Positions 14,754-24,604 of a stretch of 64,000 nt of DNA are shown piece by piece. The DNA comes from an uncultured Peptoniphilus sp. GTDB taxonomy: Bacteria > Bacillota > Clostridia > Tissierellales > Peptoniphilaceae. Where the stretch lies: the NCBI RefSeq assembly GCF_946998875.1, contig NZ_CAMQAY010000004.1, forward strand, positions 1 to 64,000, in the 5' to 3' direction. The notes under the pieces were generated by a model, which was not told the origin of the DNA, searched no databases, and saw only the letters and a list, made by a program, of their open reading frames with translations. The position numbers and the translations under genes were made by a program. The first letter of the stretch is position 1. The number at the start of each line of letters is the position of its first letter.

Positions 14754-16604
14754 TTGTTTAATAAAGAAAAAAATAGTGAGTCCAGAGGCTTTAATTCTAT
14801 AGATTTTATCAGTCAAATTTTATTTGCTCTTATTTTGACTTTTGCCATGTTACTTTTGGCACCAAGCGATGCTTCCTTTATGGAAAAAATAATGAGAAAT
14901 CCTATAGTTTTACTTTTAAATATTATTCCAATAATTCTTACAGGAATTTTATTTCAGGGAATTTTTGGCAGGAGAAGATTTGCCCTTATACTAAACTCCT
15001 TATTTTATTTAATCTTATTTACAGTTCACAGAACTAAGGTAATTTATAGAAATGCACCCTTTAGAGTTTCAGACCTTGCTCTATCCTTTGAGGCACTTAA
15101 AATGTCACAAAACTCCTACAGACCAGATATTAAATCTATAATAATTTTTGCGGGATGTTTATTTATTTTAATTATTCTCTCAATGTTTTTTAAAAGTGAA
15201 AAATTAAGACTAAAGGATAGGTTAATAGGAATTCTTTCTATATTAATCTCATCAGCCCTTTTATTTAATTTTGTTTACTCAAGGGACAAAATCTATAACA
15301 GTCTTCCTCTTAATGGAAATGTATTTAACCTAATAGACCACTTTAATTCCAAGGGATTTAACTACACTTTTTTATTTAACTTGAAAAAATCCTTTATAAG
15401 ACCTCCTGAAGGCTACGATAAAAAGGAAATGGAAAAAAGAGACAGAGTTGACCATGGCGAAGATATTTCTGTAATAAAATATAATCCGAGACCTAACATC
15501 ATTTGGATAATGGGAGAGGCCTTTACCGATCTTTCAGAAAATCCGCAATTTTCTTTCTCCAAAGAAAATGACCCCAACCACAATTTTAAAAAGTTAAAGA
15601 GAAATTCCATCATGCAGGGAAGAATTGTAACTCCATCCTTTGGTGGAGGAACGGGAGACACTGAGTTTGATGTCTTAACTGGAGCCTTAACTATTGACTG
15701 TGCTCCTGATGAAAGTTTTGCCTTTAATGCAATTAAAAGAGATGTGTCATCTTTGCCAAGCCTATTTAACACAATTGGCTACAAGACCATGGCCTTTCAC
15801 CCAGGCTTTGCTTGGTTCTATGGAAGACAAGACGTCTATCCAAAACTTGGCTTTCAAGATAATTTTTTCTTAGAAAATATTGACCAGCCTGAAATGAAGG
15901 GTGGCTATGTTTCTGAAAGACAATTTTCAGAAATTTTTAGAAATAGATTTATAGAAGCCATAGAAAACTCAGATGAGCCAATTTTTTCCTACGGCTTAGA
16001 TATTCAAAATCACGGGCCTTATTTTTATGACAAGTATGGGAAAAATCTTCCTTACCAGTGCAACAGCATTTTGTCAGAGGAAGCTGCAAATAATTTTGGC
16101 TCCTACTTTTTGGGAATAAAGGACATGGACATAATGCTTGGTGAAGTTTACGACATGATTATGTCACTAGATGAGCCAACTATTATGGTCTTTTATGGCG
16201 ACCATCTTCCTGGTCTTGGAAATGATCCCAGTGCCTTTGATGAAATTGGAATAAAATTGTCTCACGACGACTTGGAAAAGGAAATTGAATTTTACTCAAC
16301 TCCTTATGTAATAGTTGCCAATGAAAGTGGAAGGGCATTTTTAAATAGAGAAAATGTTGAAATCCAAGATGGCAATGCAGTTTCTGCCAACTATCTTGCT
16401 TCAATGGTTCTTGACATGTTAAATTACAATAAAGTAGACAATTTCTTTATCTACAATTCAGAGCTTAGAAAAAAACTTCCAATTATTTCAAGAAACTTTA
16501 TCTTTGACGGAGTAAATACTTATCCAAGAAAGGATGTCAAGGGCGCGGCTAAGGAAGCTTATGAAGATTATAAAAAGTACGAGTATTATAGAATAAATCA
16601 GTAG
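14754..16604 (+). CDS. ltaS: LTA-synthase-family membrane sulfatase-fold enzyme
   Basis: A 616-aa protein with about five N-terminal membrane segments (residues 20-190) and an extracytoplasmic alkaline-phosphatase/sulfatase domain. The nucleophile is T300 in GGGTGDTEFDVLTG. The metal-binding parts are the glutamate in WIMGEAF and the FYGDHLPG motif. Family members polymerise glycerol phosphate from phosphatidylglycerol into lipoteichoic acid. The start is TTG at 14754 with AAGGTG 7 nt upstream. An M20 peptidase gene follows after 7 nt, so they are probably co-transcribed. A phosphoglycerol transferase acting on another acceptor is possible. Confidence 0.85.
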   Translation: MFNKEKNSESRGFNSIDFISQILFALILTFAMLLLAPSDASFMEKIMRNPIVLLLNIIPIILTGILFQGIFGRRRFALILNSLFYLILFTVHRTKVIYRNAPFRVSDLALSFEALKMSQNSYRPDIKSIIIFAGCLFILIILSMFFKSEKLRLKDRLIGILSILISSALLFNFVYSRDKIYNSLPLNGNVFNLIDHFNSKGFNYTFLFNLKKSFIRPPEGYDKKEMEKRDRVDHGEDISVIKYNPRPNIIWIMGEAFTDLSENPQFSFSKENDPNHNFKKLKRNSIMQGRIVTPSFGGGTGDTEFDVLTGALTIDCAPDESFAFNAIKRDVSSLPSLFNTIGYKTMAFHPGFAWFYGRQDVYPKLGFQDNFFLENIDQPEMKGGYVSERQFSEIFRNRFIEAIENSDEPIFSYGLDIQNHGPYFYDKYGKNLPYQCNSILSEEAANNFGSYFLGIKDMDIMLGEVYDMIMSLDEPTIMVFYGDHLPGLGNDPSAFDEIGIKLSHDDLEKEIEFYSTPYVIVANESGRAFLNRENVEIQDGNAVSANYLASMVLDMLNYNKVDNFFIYNSELRKKLPIISRNFIFDGVNTYPRKDVKGAAKEAYEDYKKYEYYRINQ

Positions 16605-16611
16605 GTGAATT

Positions 16612-17811
16612 ATGAAAGATATACTAAAAATAGTTGAAGAGATTTCTTTAGACCTAGACCACCTTAGAAAATTTATATACGAAAATCCAGAGCTTGGCTT
16701 TGAAGAATACAAGTCTTCCAAGGCTCACATGGACTTATTAAAAAAACATGGTTTTGAAATTGAATGTCCCTACATGGACTGTCCAACTTCCTTTAAGGCA
16801 GTTTACGATTCAAAAAAAGAGGGAAGAACAATTTCTTACTTGTCAGAATACGATGCTCTGCCAGGCATTGGTCACGGCTGTGGTCACAATGTTTTAGGGG
16901 CAACAGCAACAGGTGCAGGCATAGTTCTTTCAAAGTTAATAGATGATCTTGGCGGACGCGTAATAGTTTTTGGAACTGCAGCAGAAGAAGTTGGCGGCAC
17001 AAAAATTGAAATTGCAAACTCTCATGAATTAGATGATGTGGATGTTGCCATTGAAATGCACCCAGCCTCTTATAATTCCCTTACGCCAAATTCCCTTGCC
17101 CTTGCTACAAGAAGATTTGAATTTTTTGGCAAAACATCTCACGCAGCAGATTCACCTGAAAAGGGGATTAATGCTCTGGATGCGCAAATAGTTTTATTTT
17201 CTGCCATAAATGCCCTTAGACAAGAGACTAAGGACGGAGCGAGAATTCACGGCATAATAAAGGATGGCGGCAAGGCGGCAAATATTATTCCTGACTACAC
17301 TGATTCAAGATTTTACGCAAGAAGTCCAGAGAAAAAAGATCTCTTAGAAATTTTAGAAAAATTAGAAAATTGTGCAAGGGGAGCAGCTCTTGCCACAGGT
17401 TGCCAGCTTAAGATTTCTGAATATGAAAAGGGAAATGACAACACAGTGAGAAACCTTGCCTTTAACGAAGTTTTAAGAGAAAAAATGGAAAAATATCTTG
17501 ACGAAGAGATAAGGGATGAAGAATTAAACAAGGGCTCAACTGATGCAGGAAACTTTTCGCACGAAATTCCAACTCTTCATGGCTACTTTAAAATTGCAGA
17601 TGAGGGCGTAAGTGGTCACACAGTAGAGCTAAGAGATGCAACAATGACGGACTATGCCTTTAGTCAAATGAAAAAAGTTATTGCAGCAATAGTTGAAGTT
17701 GGTCTTGAAATTTTAAAAAATGATGAAGTTTATGAAAAAATAATGAAAGAATTCAAAGAAAATATTAAAAGTGGAAAAATTATCCCTCACAATGAATTAA
17801 ATAAGGATTAA
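16612..17811 (+). CDS. M20 family amidohydrolase/peptidase (AbgB/PM20D2-like)
   Basis: A 399-aa zinc-dependent M20 enzyme. Metal ligands are visible in SEYDALPGIGHGCGHN, GTAAEEVGGTK (catalytic glutamate) and EMHPAS. The lid domain begins near residue 170 (FFGKTSHAADSPEKGINALDA). The subgroup hydrolyses N-acyl or aminobenzoyl amino acids or dipeptides. GTAGGTGAATT precedes the ATG, 7 nt after the LTA-synthase-like gene. The substrate cannot be read from the sequence. Confidence 0.85.
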   Translation: MKDILKIVEEISLDLDHLRKFIYENPELGFEEYKSSKAHMDLLKKHGFEIECPYMDCPTSFKAVYDSKKEGRTISYLSEYDALPGIGHGCGHNVLGATATGAGIVLSKLIDDLGGRVIVFGTAAEEVGGTKIEIANSHELDDVDVAIEMHPASYNSLTPNSLALATRRFEFFGKTSHAADSPEKGINALDAQIVLFSAINALRQETKDGARIHGIIKDGGKAANIIPDYTDSRFYARSPEKKDLLEILEKLENCARGAALATGCQLKISEYEKGNDNTVRNLAFNEVLREKMEKYLDEEIRDEELNKGSTDAGNFSHEIPTLHGYFKIADEGVSGHTVELRDATMTDYAFSQMKKVIAAIVEVGLEILKNDEVYEKIMKEFKENIKSGKIIPHNELNKD

Positions 17812-17819
17812 GTATTAAA

Positions 17820-17866
17820 AAACACTTCTGTTCTTGGTATAATGTAAAGAACAGAGGTGTTTTTTT
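17820..17866 (+). terminator. Terminator hairpin that also carries a promoter -10 and the next SD
   Basis: Arms AACACTTCTGTTCTT (17821-17835) and AAGAACAGAGGTGTT pair across a loop and are followed by T6, a strong terminator for the upstream operon. The loop contains an extended -10 box TGGTATAAT (TATAAT at 17838-17843). The 3' arm contains AGAGGTG, the ribosome binding site of the TTG-started tsaC gene at 17865. Transcripts starting near 17850 would lack the 5' arm and leave the site open. Confidence 0.7.
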
Positions 17867-18920
17867 GAAAACGGAAATTATAAAATTTAAAGGAAATGCA
17901 AAGGATAAAACTTATCTCAGAAAAATCAGCGACACTTTAAGAGAAGGAGGTCTTGTTGTCCTTCCAACGGAAACAGTTTATGGACTTGGTGGCAATGGAC
18001 TTAACAAGAGAGCCTGCAAAAAAATATACGAAGCCAAGGGTAGACCTAGCGACAATCCACTAATACTTCACATAGCAGAAAATTCGCAGCTTGATGCTTT
18101 AGTTGCAGAAATTCCCGATGTGGCAAAAAAATGTATGGAAAAGTTTTGGCCAGGACCTCTCACTATTATTTTTAAGAGATCTGAAATAGTGCCAGACGAA
18201 GCTACAGGTGGACTTGAAACAGTTGCTATAAGAGAGCCAAGCAATGAAATCGCCCATGCTATTTTAAAGGCAGTGGACTTTCCAGTGGCGGCTCCTTCTG
18301 CAAATTTGTCAGGCAGACCATCTCCAACTAAGGTGGAACATGTAATAGAAGATTTAAATGGAAGGGTAGACATAATTGTGGACGGTGGTCACTCTGTAGT
18401 TGGCATTGAGTCAACTGTACTAGATGTGACAGTGGATCCCCCAATGATTTTAAGACCTGGAAAGATTACCCTAGAAGATTTAAGGGAAATCGATGAAAAT
18501 ATAACAATTGACAATGCCACAATTGATGCAAAAAGTGGTAAGATTCCAAAATCTCCAGGACAAAAATATAGACACTATGCTCCAAGAGCAGAGGCAATTT
18601 GTTTTGGTGGAAGGCTAGATAAGCTTGTCAATGAAATCAAAAAAAATATAAAAGAAAATAAGGGCAAAAAAATTGCAGTTCTTGCAACTGATGAAACTTA
18701 TAATGAATACAAAAATTTAAATATAAAACTTTTGATTAACCTTGGTAGTAGAGAAAATCTTGAAGATGTTGCGGCAAATCTTTTTGACGCACTTAGAAGA
18801 TGCGACGATGAAAATGTAGACATTATTTTCGCAGAGGGTTTTGAACTTAGGGGAATAGGTCTAAGCATTATGAATAGACTCTTGAAGGCTTGTAGCGGAA
18901 AAGTTGTCATGAGAATTTAG
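17865..18920 (+). CDS. tsaC: L-threonylcarbamoyladenylate synthase (TsaC/Sua5, two-domain)
   Basis: A 351-aa Sua5-type protein. The N-terminal YrdC domain (about residues 10-200) has VLPTETVYGLGGNG, KGRPSDNPLILH and the SANLSGRPSPT motif. The C-terminal Sua5 domain (about 220-350) follows SPGQKYRHYAPRA. It makes threonylcarbamoyl-AMP from threonine, bicarbonate and ATP for the t6A37 modification of tRNAs. The start is TTG at 17865 behind AGAGGTG. It leads a unit with rpiB, upp, tagO and mnaA, an arrangement seen in many Firmicutes upstream of ATP synthase genes. Confidence 0.93.
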   Translation: MKTEIIKFKGNAKDKTYLRKISDTLREGGLVVLPTETVYGLGGNGLNKRACKKIYEAKGRPSDNPLILHIAENSQLDALVAEIPDVAKKCMEKFWPGPLTIIFKRSEIVPDEATGGLETVAIREPSNEIAHAILKAVDFPVAAPSANLSGRPSPTKVEHVIEDLNGRVDIIVDGGHSVVGIESTVLDVTVDPPMILRPGKITLEDLREIDENITIDNATIDAKSGKIPKSPGQKYRHYAPRAEAICFGGRLDKLVNEIKKNIKENKGKKIAVLATDETYNEYKNLNIKLLINLGSRENLEDVAANLFDALRRCDDENVDIIFAEGFELRGIGLSIMNRLLKACSGKVVMRI

Positions 18921-18928
18921 GAGGAAAA

Positions 18929-19360
18929 ATGAAAATAGCAATTGGTTCTGACCACGCAGGTTTTTATTTAAAACAAGACCTAATAAAGTACTTAGAAGAA
19001 AAAAATATTGAAGTGAAGGACATGGGACCCTTTGACAATGGTCGAGTTGACTATCCAGACTATGGTCATGCAGTTGGTCACGAAGTAATAGACAATAAGA
19101 TGGACTTTGGCATAGTTATCTGCGGCTCAGGAATTGGTATTTCAATTTCTGCAAATAAAGTTAAGGGAATAAGAGCTGCACTTTGCTCTGAGCCCTATTC
19201 TGCAAGGCTTGCAAGACGCCACAACGATGCCAATGTCCTTGCCATGGGGGCAAGACTAATTGGCCATGACATGGCTCTTGAAATAGTAGACGCCTTTTTA
19301 GATGAAAAATTTGAAGGCGGAAGACACATAAATAGAGTAAATAAAATTGAGGAGGAATAA
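18929..19360 (+). CDS. rpiB: Ribose 5-phosphate isomerase B
   Basis: A 143-aa RpiB/LacAB protein interconverting ribose 5-phosphate and ribulose 5-phosphate. Motifs are [10 protein letters not shown], the active-site cysteine loop [13 protein letters not shown] and [22 protein letters not shown] precedes the ATG, 8 nt after tsaC. It probably feeds ribose phosphate to nucleotide synthesis together with upp. Confidence 0.95.
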   Translation: MKIAIGSDHAGFYLKQDLIKYLEEKNIEVKDMGPFDNGRVDYPDYGHAVGHEVIDNKMDFGIVICGSGIGISISANKVKGIRAALCSEPYSARLARRHNDANVLAMGARLIGHDMALEIVDAFLDEKFEGGRHINRVNKIEEE

Positions 19361-19361
19361 A

Positions 19362-19988
19362 ATGGGATACACAATAATAAAACATCCACTTATTGATCAC
19401 AAAATGACAATTCTTAGAAAAAAAGAAACTAGCTCCATGGAATTTAGGCAAGTTGTAAATGAAATTGCAACTTTAATGGGCTACGAAGTCACAAGAGATT
19501 TAGAAACAGAAGACATTGAAATCGAAACTCCTATTGCAAAGACTGTGGGAAAGAGAATCTCTGGCAAAAAAATTGGCATAGTTCCTATTTTAAGAGCAGG
19601 TCTTGGCATGGTTGAAGGTCTACTTACTATAATTCCAGCAGCAAGAGTTGGTCACATTGGCATGTATAGGGATCCTGAAACTTTAAAGCCAGTTACCTAT
19701 TATTCAAAATTACCTAAAGATGTAGCAGCAAGACAAATGATTATTGTGGACCCAATGCTTGCAACAGGAGGATCCCTAATAGAAGCCATTGACGAATTAA
19801 AGAGAAATGGTGCAAAAAATATTAAGTCAATAAATCTTTTGGCTGCACCAGAAGGCTTAAAGGCAGTTGAGAAAGCTCATCCAGATGTTGAAATTTACAT
19901 TGCTGCCCTTGATGAGAAGTTAAACGAAAATGGATATATTGTACCTGGACTTGGAGATGCAGGAGACAGATTATTTGGAACGAAGTAA
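19362..19988 (+). CDS. upp: Uracil phosphoribosyltransferase
   Basis: A 208-aa enzyme converting uracil and PRPP to UMP. The PRPP loop is seen in [16 protein letters not shown] and the uracil-binding end in [17 protein letters not shown]. The ATG at 19362 is preceded by GGAGGAATAAA, which overlaps the end of rpiB; an ATG 15 nt earlier is rejected. This salvage gene complements the de novo pyr genes at 34-37 kb. Confidence 0.96.
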   Translation: MGYTIIKHPLIDHKMTILRKKETSSMEFRQVVNEIATLMGYEVTRDLETEDIEIETPIAKTVGKRISGKKIGIVPILRAGLGMVEGLLTIIPAARVGHIGMYRDPETLKPVTYYSKLPKDVAARQMIIVDPMLATGGSLIEAIDELKRNGAKNIKSINLLAAPEGLKAVEKAHPDVEIYIAALDEKLNENGYIVPGLGDAGDRLFGTK

Positions 19989-19997
19989 GAGGTTAAT

Positions 19998-21026
19998 ATG
20001 TATAATTTTTTAGTTCCTTTTTTTGCAGCTTTTATTTTGACCTTTGTGCAAATGCCCTTTGTCATAAAGCTTGCCAAAAAATTGGGATTTTTAGATGTGC
20101 CAAAGGATGGGAGAAGAGTTCACAAAAAGCCTATTCCTGTAGGTGGTGGCATTGCAATGGTAATAAGTGTGACTATTTTAATGCTTGTTTTTTTGAAGGC
20201 AGATAAGGCACTTATTTTGGCAATTATAAGTTCCCTTGTAATTGCACTTTCTGGACTTTATGACGACAAGTACGACTTAAGTCCAAAGTTGAAATTTGGC
20301 TTTCAAATCCTTGCAGCCATAATACTAATAAGTGGTGGAATGAAAATAGAATTTTTCACAAACCCCTTTGACTCACAGGATGCACTACTTATTTTGAATA
20401 TGCTTTCCATACCAGTTACAATTTTTTGGGTCTGCGGCATTACTAATACAATAAATTTAATAGACGGACTTGATGGACTTGCTTCAGGTGTCTCTATGAT
20501 ATGTGCAATTTCAATGTTTTTTATAACATATCAAATGGGAAGATATGAGGTGAGCCTAGTTTGCGCCCTTGTGGCAGGAGCTTGCCTTGGATTTTTGCCC
20601 TTTAACTTTAATCCAGCAAAAGTATTTATGGGAGACACTGGAGCCCTATATCTTGGCTTTATGCTTTCCTATATAAGTATTTCAGGCTTTCTTAAACAAG
20701 CGGCAATACTTATGATTTTCGTGCCCGTAGTAATTTTAGGCGTGCCAGTATTTGACACAGCCTTTGCAATGCTAAGGCGTAAATTATCAGGTAAGTCCAT
20801 AGTAGAAGCAGACAAGGGACATCTTCACCACAGACTTTTAAAAATGGGTCTAAATCAAAGACAGACAGTTGTGATTTTGTACTCCATTTCTGCAATCTTT
20901 GGCATACTTGCAAATGTAATTTCAAAGTTCCACTCATCCATTGGACTTATTATTTCAATAGGAGTTATTTTAATAATAGTCTTTACTGGAGTAGCTGCAG
21001 GCATGCTAAAAAATAAGGAGGAATAA
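19998..21026 (+). CDS. tagO: Undecaprenyl-phosphate GlcNAc-1-phosphate transferase (TagO/WecA)
   Basis: A 342-aa polyprenyl-phosphate transferase with about ten membrane segments. Conserved parts are the VPKDGRRVHKKPIPVGGG start, ALSGLYDDKYDLSPK, TNTINLIDGLDGLASG, KVFMGDTGALYLGF and the histidine-rich DKGHLHHRLL loop. It attaches GlcNAc-1-phosphate to undecaprenyl phosphate to start wall teichoic acid or another secondary wall polymer. The next gene, mnaA, supplies UDP-ManNAc, which suggests a ManNAc-GlcNAc linkage unit. Confidence 0.93.
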   Translation: MYNFLVPFFAAFILTFVQMPFVIKLAKKLGFLDVPKDGRRVHKKPIPVGGGIAMVISVTILMLVFLKADKALILAIISSLVIALSGLYDDKYDLSPKLKFGFQILAAIILISGGMKIEFFTNPFDSQDALLILNMLSIPVTIFWVCGITNTINLIDGLDGLASGVSMICAISMFFITYQMGRYEVSLVCALVAGACLGFLPFNFNPAKVFMGDTGALYLGFMLSYISISGFLKQAAILMIFVPVVILGVPVFDTAFAMLRRKLSGKSIVEADKGHLHHRLLKMGLNQRQTVVILYSISAIFGILANVISKFHSSIGLIISIGVILIIVFTGVAAGMLKNKEE

Positions 21027-21027
21027 A

Positions 21028-22131
21028 TTGAAGGTATTATTTGTATTTGGTACAAGACCTGAAGGCATAAAGATGGCACCAATTATAAAAGAAATCGAAA
21101 AAAGAAAAGATCTCGAGTCATACACTTGTGTAACAGGTCAGCATAGGGAAATGCTAGACCAAGTCCTAGAAATTTTTGATATAAAGCCAGATTATGATTT
21201 AAATATTTTTAAAAAAGGTCAGTCTCTTACAGATGTAACTACAAAGACACTTTTGGGCTTAGAAGGTATCTTAGATGAATTAAAGCCAGACATACTTTTG
21301 GTGCAAGGAGACACCACAACAGTATTTGCAGCAGCACTTGCAGCCTTCTATAAAAAAATAAAGATAGGTCATGTTGAGGCAGGACTTAGGTCAGGCAACT
21401 TGTATTCACCCTATCCTGAAGAGGCAAATAGAAAACTAACGGGAGTGCTTTCCAATTATCATTTTGCACCAACAGAGTCCAATAGACAAAATCTCTTGAG
21501 AGAAGGTTATGATGATAAAAATATTTTTATAACTGGAAACACTGTTATTGATGCACTAAAGTATTCAGTTAAAGAAGATTTCCTATTTGACGATGAAATT
21601 TTGAACAATTTAGATTATAATAAAGATGTAGTACTCTTAACTGCACATAGGAGAGAAAACTGGGGAGAACCAATGGAAAATATTTTTTCTGCCATAAGAC
21701 AAGTGGTCTTAGATAGAGAAAATATTGATATTGTCTTTCCAATTCACTTAAATCCAATTGTAAGGAATACTGCGAAAAAGTATTTTTCTGATTTAGACAG
21801 AGTTCATCTCATTGAACCTCTATCTTATTTGCCTTTTTCAAATCTCATGGCAAGAGTAAAATTTGTCGTGACAGATTCTGGAGGAGTGCAAGAAGAGGCT
21901 CCAGCTCTTGGTAAACCAGTTCTTGTTCTTAGAAATGAGACTGAGAGAATGGAAGGGGTAGAGGCAAAGACAGCTAAACTTGTAGGCACAGCATCACAAG
22001 ATGTCTATGACAGTATAATTAGTTTATTAGATGATAAAAAATTGTACGAAGAAATGGCAAAGGCTGTCAATCCTTATGGAGATGGTCATGCAGCAAAGAA
22101 AATCGTTGATATTCTAGAAAAGATGAATTAA
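21028..22131 (+). CDS. mnaA: UDP-GlcNAc 2-epimerase, non-hydrolysing
   Basis: A 367-aa WecB/MnaA epimerase interconverting UDP-GlcNAc and UDP-ManNAc. Motifs include GTRPEGIKMAP, VTGQHREMLDQ, VQGDTTTVFA, GHVEAGLRSGN, LTAHRRENWG and TDSGGVQEEAPALGKPVLVLR. The start is TTG at 21028 with AAGGAGG 6-7 nt upstream. It lies 1 nt after tagO. No clear terminator follows, so some transcription may continue into the next unit. Confidence 0.95.
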   Translation: MKVLFVFGTRPEGIKMAPIIKEIEKRKDLESYTCVTGQHREMLDQVLEIFDIKPDYDLNIFKKGQSLTDVTTKTLLGLEGILDELKPDILLVQGDTTTVFAAALAAFYKKIKIGHVEAGLRSGNLYSPYPEEANRKLTGVLSNYHFAPTESNRQNLLREGYDDKNIFITGNTVIDALKYSVKEDFLFDDEILNNLDYNKDVVLLTAHRRENWGEPMENIFSAIRQVVLDRENIDIVFPIHLNPIVRNTAKKYFSDLDRVHLIEPLSYLPFSNLMARVKFVVTDSGGVQEEAPALGKPVLVLRNETERMEGVEAKTAKLVGTASQDVYDSIISLLDDKKLYEEMAKAVNPYGDGHAAKKIVDILEKMN

Positions 22132-22146
22132 TTTTAGGATATTAAT

Positions 22147-22172
22147 TTATCTAGCTAGATTATGGGTATAAC
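22147..22172 (+). promoter_or_regulatory. Candidate operator and -10 of the CoA-fermentation operon
   Basis: TTATCTAGCTAGATTA (22147-22162) is palindromic at 14 of 16 positions, with the core TCTAGCTAGA perfect. TATAAC at 22167-22172 could be a -10 box; the -35 is weak. The palindrome would lie between -35 and -10, a place for repression. The regulator is unknown. Confidence 0.35.
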
Positions 22173-22201
22173 TTATTTAGAAGTTTTAGGAGGTAGATAT
22201 C

Positions 22202-22615
22202 GTGGGAAAAACTATAAAAGAAATTAAAATTGGCGACACTGCTGAATTTACAAAGACAATTTCTGAGACAGATGTATATCTTTACGCCGGCATCACTGGC
22301 GACTTAAATCCTGCCCATATCAATGAAGTTCAAGCTGGCAAGGGAGCTTTTAAGACTAGAATTGCACATGGAATGCTTACAGCAGGCCTTGTATCAGCAG
22401 TTCTTGGCATGCAACTTCCTGGACCTGGCACTATTTATATGGGTCAAGAAATGAAGTTTACTAAACCTGTTTATATTGGAGACACAATTACAGCAAAAGT
22501 TGAAGCAATTGAGATAATTAAAGACAAAATTTTAAAACTCAAGACAACTTGTACAAATCAAAAGGGAGAAATTGTTTTAGACGGTGTGGCTACAGTATTG
22601 CCACCACGCGACTAA
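22202..22615 (+). CDS. MaoC-family (R)-specific enoyl-CoA hydratase-like protein
   Basis: A 137-aa hot-dog-fold dehydratase. The catalytic Asp/His motif is seen in GDLNPAHIN and the hydratase signature in [17 protein letters not shown]. PhaJ-type enzymes hydrate crotonyl-CoA to (R)-3-hydroxybutyryl-CoA. The start is GTG at 22202 behind AGGAGG. It heads thl-crt-hbd, whose crotonase and dehydrogenase use the (S)-isomer, so it offers a stereochemical branch. Role in the fatty-acid or PHA direction is inferred. Confidence 0.82.
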   Translation: MGKTIKEIKIGDTAEFTKTISETDVYLYAGITGDLNPAHINEVQAGKGAFKTRIAHGMLTAGLVSAVLGMQLPGPGTIYMGQEMKFTKPVYIGDTITAKVEAIEIIKDKILKLKTTCTNQKGEIVLDGVATVLPPRD

Positions 22616-22628
22616 TAAGGAGGAAAAA

Positions 22629-23816
22629 ATGGAAGATAGAATTGTTATAGCATCAGCTGCAAGAACAGCTGTAGGTGATTTTGGCGGTCAATTTAAAACT
22701 GTTCCAGCAGTAGAACTTGGAGTAGTAGCAGTAAAAGAAGCTCTTAAAAGAGCAAATGTAAAACCTGATATGGTTGATGAAGCTTACATTGGTAATGTAC
22801 TTCAAGCAGCACAAGGACAAAACGTTGCAAGACAAGTTGTTCTAGGAGCAGGAATTGATATCAAAACTCCAGCAGTTACTATTAACGTAGTTTGTGGATC
22901 AGGTCTTCGTGCAGTAAGTTTAGCAGCTCAAGTTATTAAAGCTGGCGACGCAGAAATCGTTCTTGCTGGTGGTACTGAATCAATGTCAATGGCACCTTAT
23001 GCTCTTACAAACGAAAGATGGGGAGCAAGAATGGGCGACAAAAAAGTTGTTGACACAATGATTAAAGACGGTCTATGGGATGCTTTCAATGATTATCACA
23101 TGGGTATTACAGCTGAAAATGTAGCTGAAAAATATGGCATTACTAGAGAAATGCAAGACGAACTTGCTACAAGATCTCAAAACAATGCAGAAAGAGCAAG
23201 AAAAGAAGGAAGATTCAAAGACGAAATCGTTCCTGTTGAAGTTAAAGATAGAAAAGGCAATGTAACAGTTGTTGACACTGACGAACACATTAGAGATGGC
23301 GTAACTAAAGAAGGACTTGCAAAACTTAGACCAGCTTTCAAAAAAGACGGCGGTACAGTTACTGCAGGTAACGCATCTGGAATCAACGACGGTGCAGCTA
23401 TGCTTGTACTAATGAAAGAATCAAAGGCAAAAGAACTTGGAGTTACTCCTCTTGCATATATTATTTCTTATGCAACAGCTGGTGTTGACCCTAAGATTAT
23501 GGGTACTGGCCCTATTCCTTCATCTACAAAAGCTCTTGAAATCGCAGGACTTAAGGCAGATGACCTTGATTTAATAGAAGCTAACGAAGCTTTCGCAGCT
23601 CAAGCTTGTGCAGTTAACCAAGTTATGAAATTTGACATCAATAAAGTCAATGTAAATGGTGGAGCTATTGCAATTGGTCACCCTATTGGAGCAAGTGGTG
23701 CAAGAATCTTAACTACACTTCTATTTGAAATGCAAAAGAGAGACGCTAAGAAGGGTCTAGCAACACTTTGTATCGGCGGAGGTATGGGAACTGCTCTTAT
23801 CGTCGGAAGGGACTAA
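22629..23816 (+). CDS. thlA: Acetyl-CoA acetyltransferase (thiolase)
   Basis: A 395-aa biosynthetic thiolase condensing two acetyl-CoA to acetoacetyl-CoA. The acyl-accepting cysteine is in [11 protein letters not shown]. The other catalytic residues lie in [10 protein letters not shown] (His) and CIGGGMGTA (Cys). The ATG at 22629 follows AAGGAGG; an ATG 45 nt upstream lies inside the MaoC gene and is rejected. Codon choice is strongly biased in this gene, as expected for high expression. Confidence 0.96.
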   Translation: MEDRIVIASAARTAVGDFGGQFKTVPAVELGVVAVKEALKRANVKPDMVDEAYIGNVLQAAQGQNVARQVVLGAGIDIKTPAVTINVVCGSGLRAVSLAAQVIKAGDAEIVLAGGTESMSMAPYALTNERWGARMGDKKVVDTMIKDGLWDAFNDYHMGITAENVAEKYGITREMQDELATRSQNNAERARKEGRFKDEIVPVEVKDRKGNVTVVDTDEHIRDGVTKEGLAKLRPAFKKDGGTVTAGNASGINDGAAMLVLMKESKAKELGVTPLAYIISYATAGVDPKIMGTGPIPSSTKALEIAGLKADDLDLIEANEAFAAQACAVNQVMKFDINKVNVNGGAIAIGHPIGASGARILTTLLFEMQKRDAKKGLATLCIGGGMGTALIVGRD

Positions 23817-23817
23817 T

Positions 23818-24594
23818 ATGGACTGTAAATTTTTAATTGTTGAAAATAAAGGTGATGGAATTCTTCTTTTGACACTTAATAGAGAAAAGAGCCTAAACGC
23901 TCTTAACTCTGAAATGTTAAAGGAACTTCACAGATTCTTCTCACATGTAGAAGATGATGTTAGATGTATTATTGTAACTGGTGCAGGTAAATCCTTTGTA
24001 GCAGGTGCAGATATTGGGGAAATGGCAAACTTTTCTGCCAGTGAAGCCTATGACTTTGCAAAACTCGGCATGGACACTTTCATGGAAATTGAAAAATGTA
24101 GAGTGCCAGTAATAGCAGCAGTAAACGGCTTTGCACTAGGCGGTGGATGCGAAATTTCCATAGCTTGTGACATTAGAATTGCATCTACAAAGGCAAAATT
24201 TGGTCAACCAGAAGTAGGTCTTGGAATTACACCAGGTTTTGGTGGAACACAAAGACTTTCTAGGACAATTGGACCAGGATATGCAAAGGAATTAATTTAT
24301 ACTACAGAAATGATAGGCGCGGACAAAGCTTTGGAAATAGGTCTTGTAAATCATGTTTATGAGCCTGAAGAATTAATTGACAAAGCAGTTGAAATGGCAA
24401 AAAAGATTTCAAAAAATGCACCGAAAGCAGTAGAATATTCTAAAGCATCAATAATAAATGGCTCTCAAACAGATATAGATACAGCAATGCAAATTGAAAA
24501 AACTCACTTTGGCCTATGTTTTGCAACAAATGACCAAAAAGAAGGCATGAAGGCATTTTTAAATAAGGGAAAAACTGAATTTAAAGGAAAATAA
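23818..24594 (+). CDS. crt: Crotonase / 3-hydroxybutyryl-CoA dehydratase
   Basis: A 258-aa enoyl-CoA hydratase. The oxyanion-hole stretches [15 protein letters not shown] and [17 protein letters not shown] are present. The two catalytic glutamates fit [18 protein letters not shown]. The ATG begins 1 nt after the thiolase stop. It converts (S)-3-hydroxybutyryl-CoA to crotonyl-CoA in butyrate formation. Confidence 0.95.
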   Translation: MDCKFLIVENKGDGILLLTLNREKSLNALNSEMLKELHRFFSHVEDDVRCIIVTGAGKSFVAGADIGEMANFSASEAYDFAKLGMDTFMEIEKCRVPVIAAVNGFALGGGCEISIACDIRIASTKAKFGQPEVGLGITPGFGGTQRLSRTIGPGYAKELIYTTEMIGADKALEIGLVNHVYEPEELIDKAVEMAKKISKNAPKAVEYSKASIINGSQTDIDTAMQIEKTHFGLCFATNDQKEGMKAFLNKGKTEFKGK

Positions 24595-24604
24595 GGTGAA
24601 TAAA

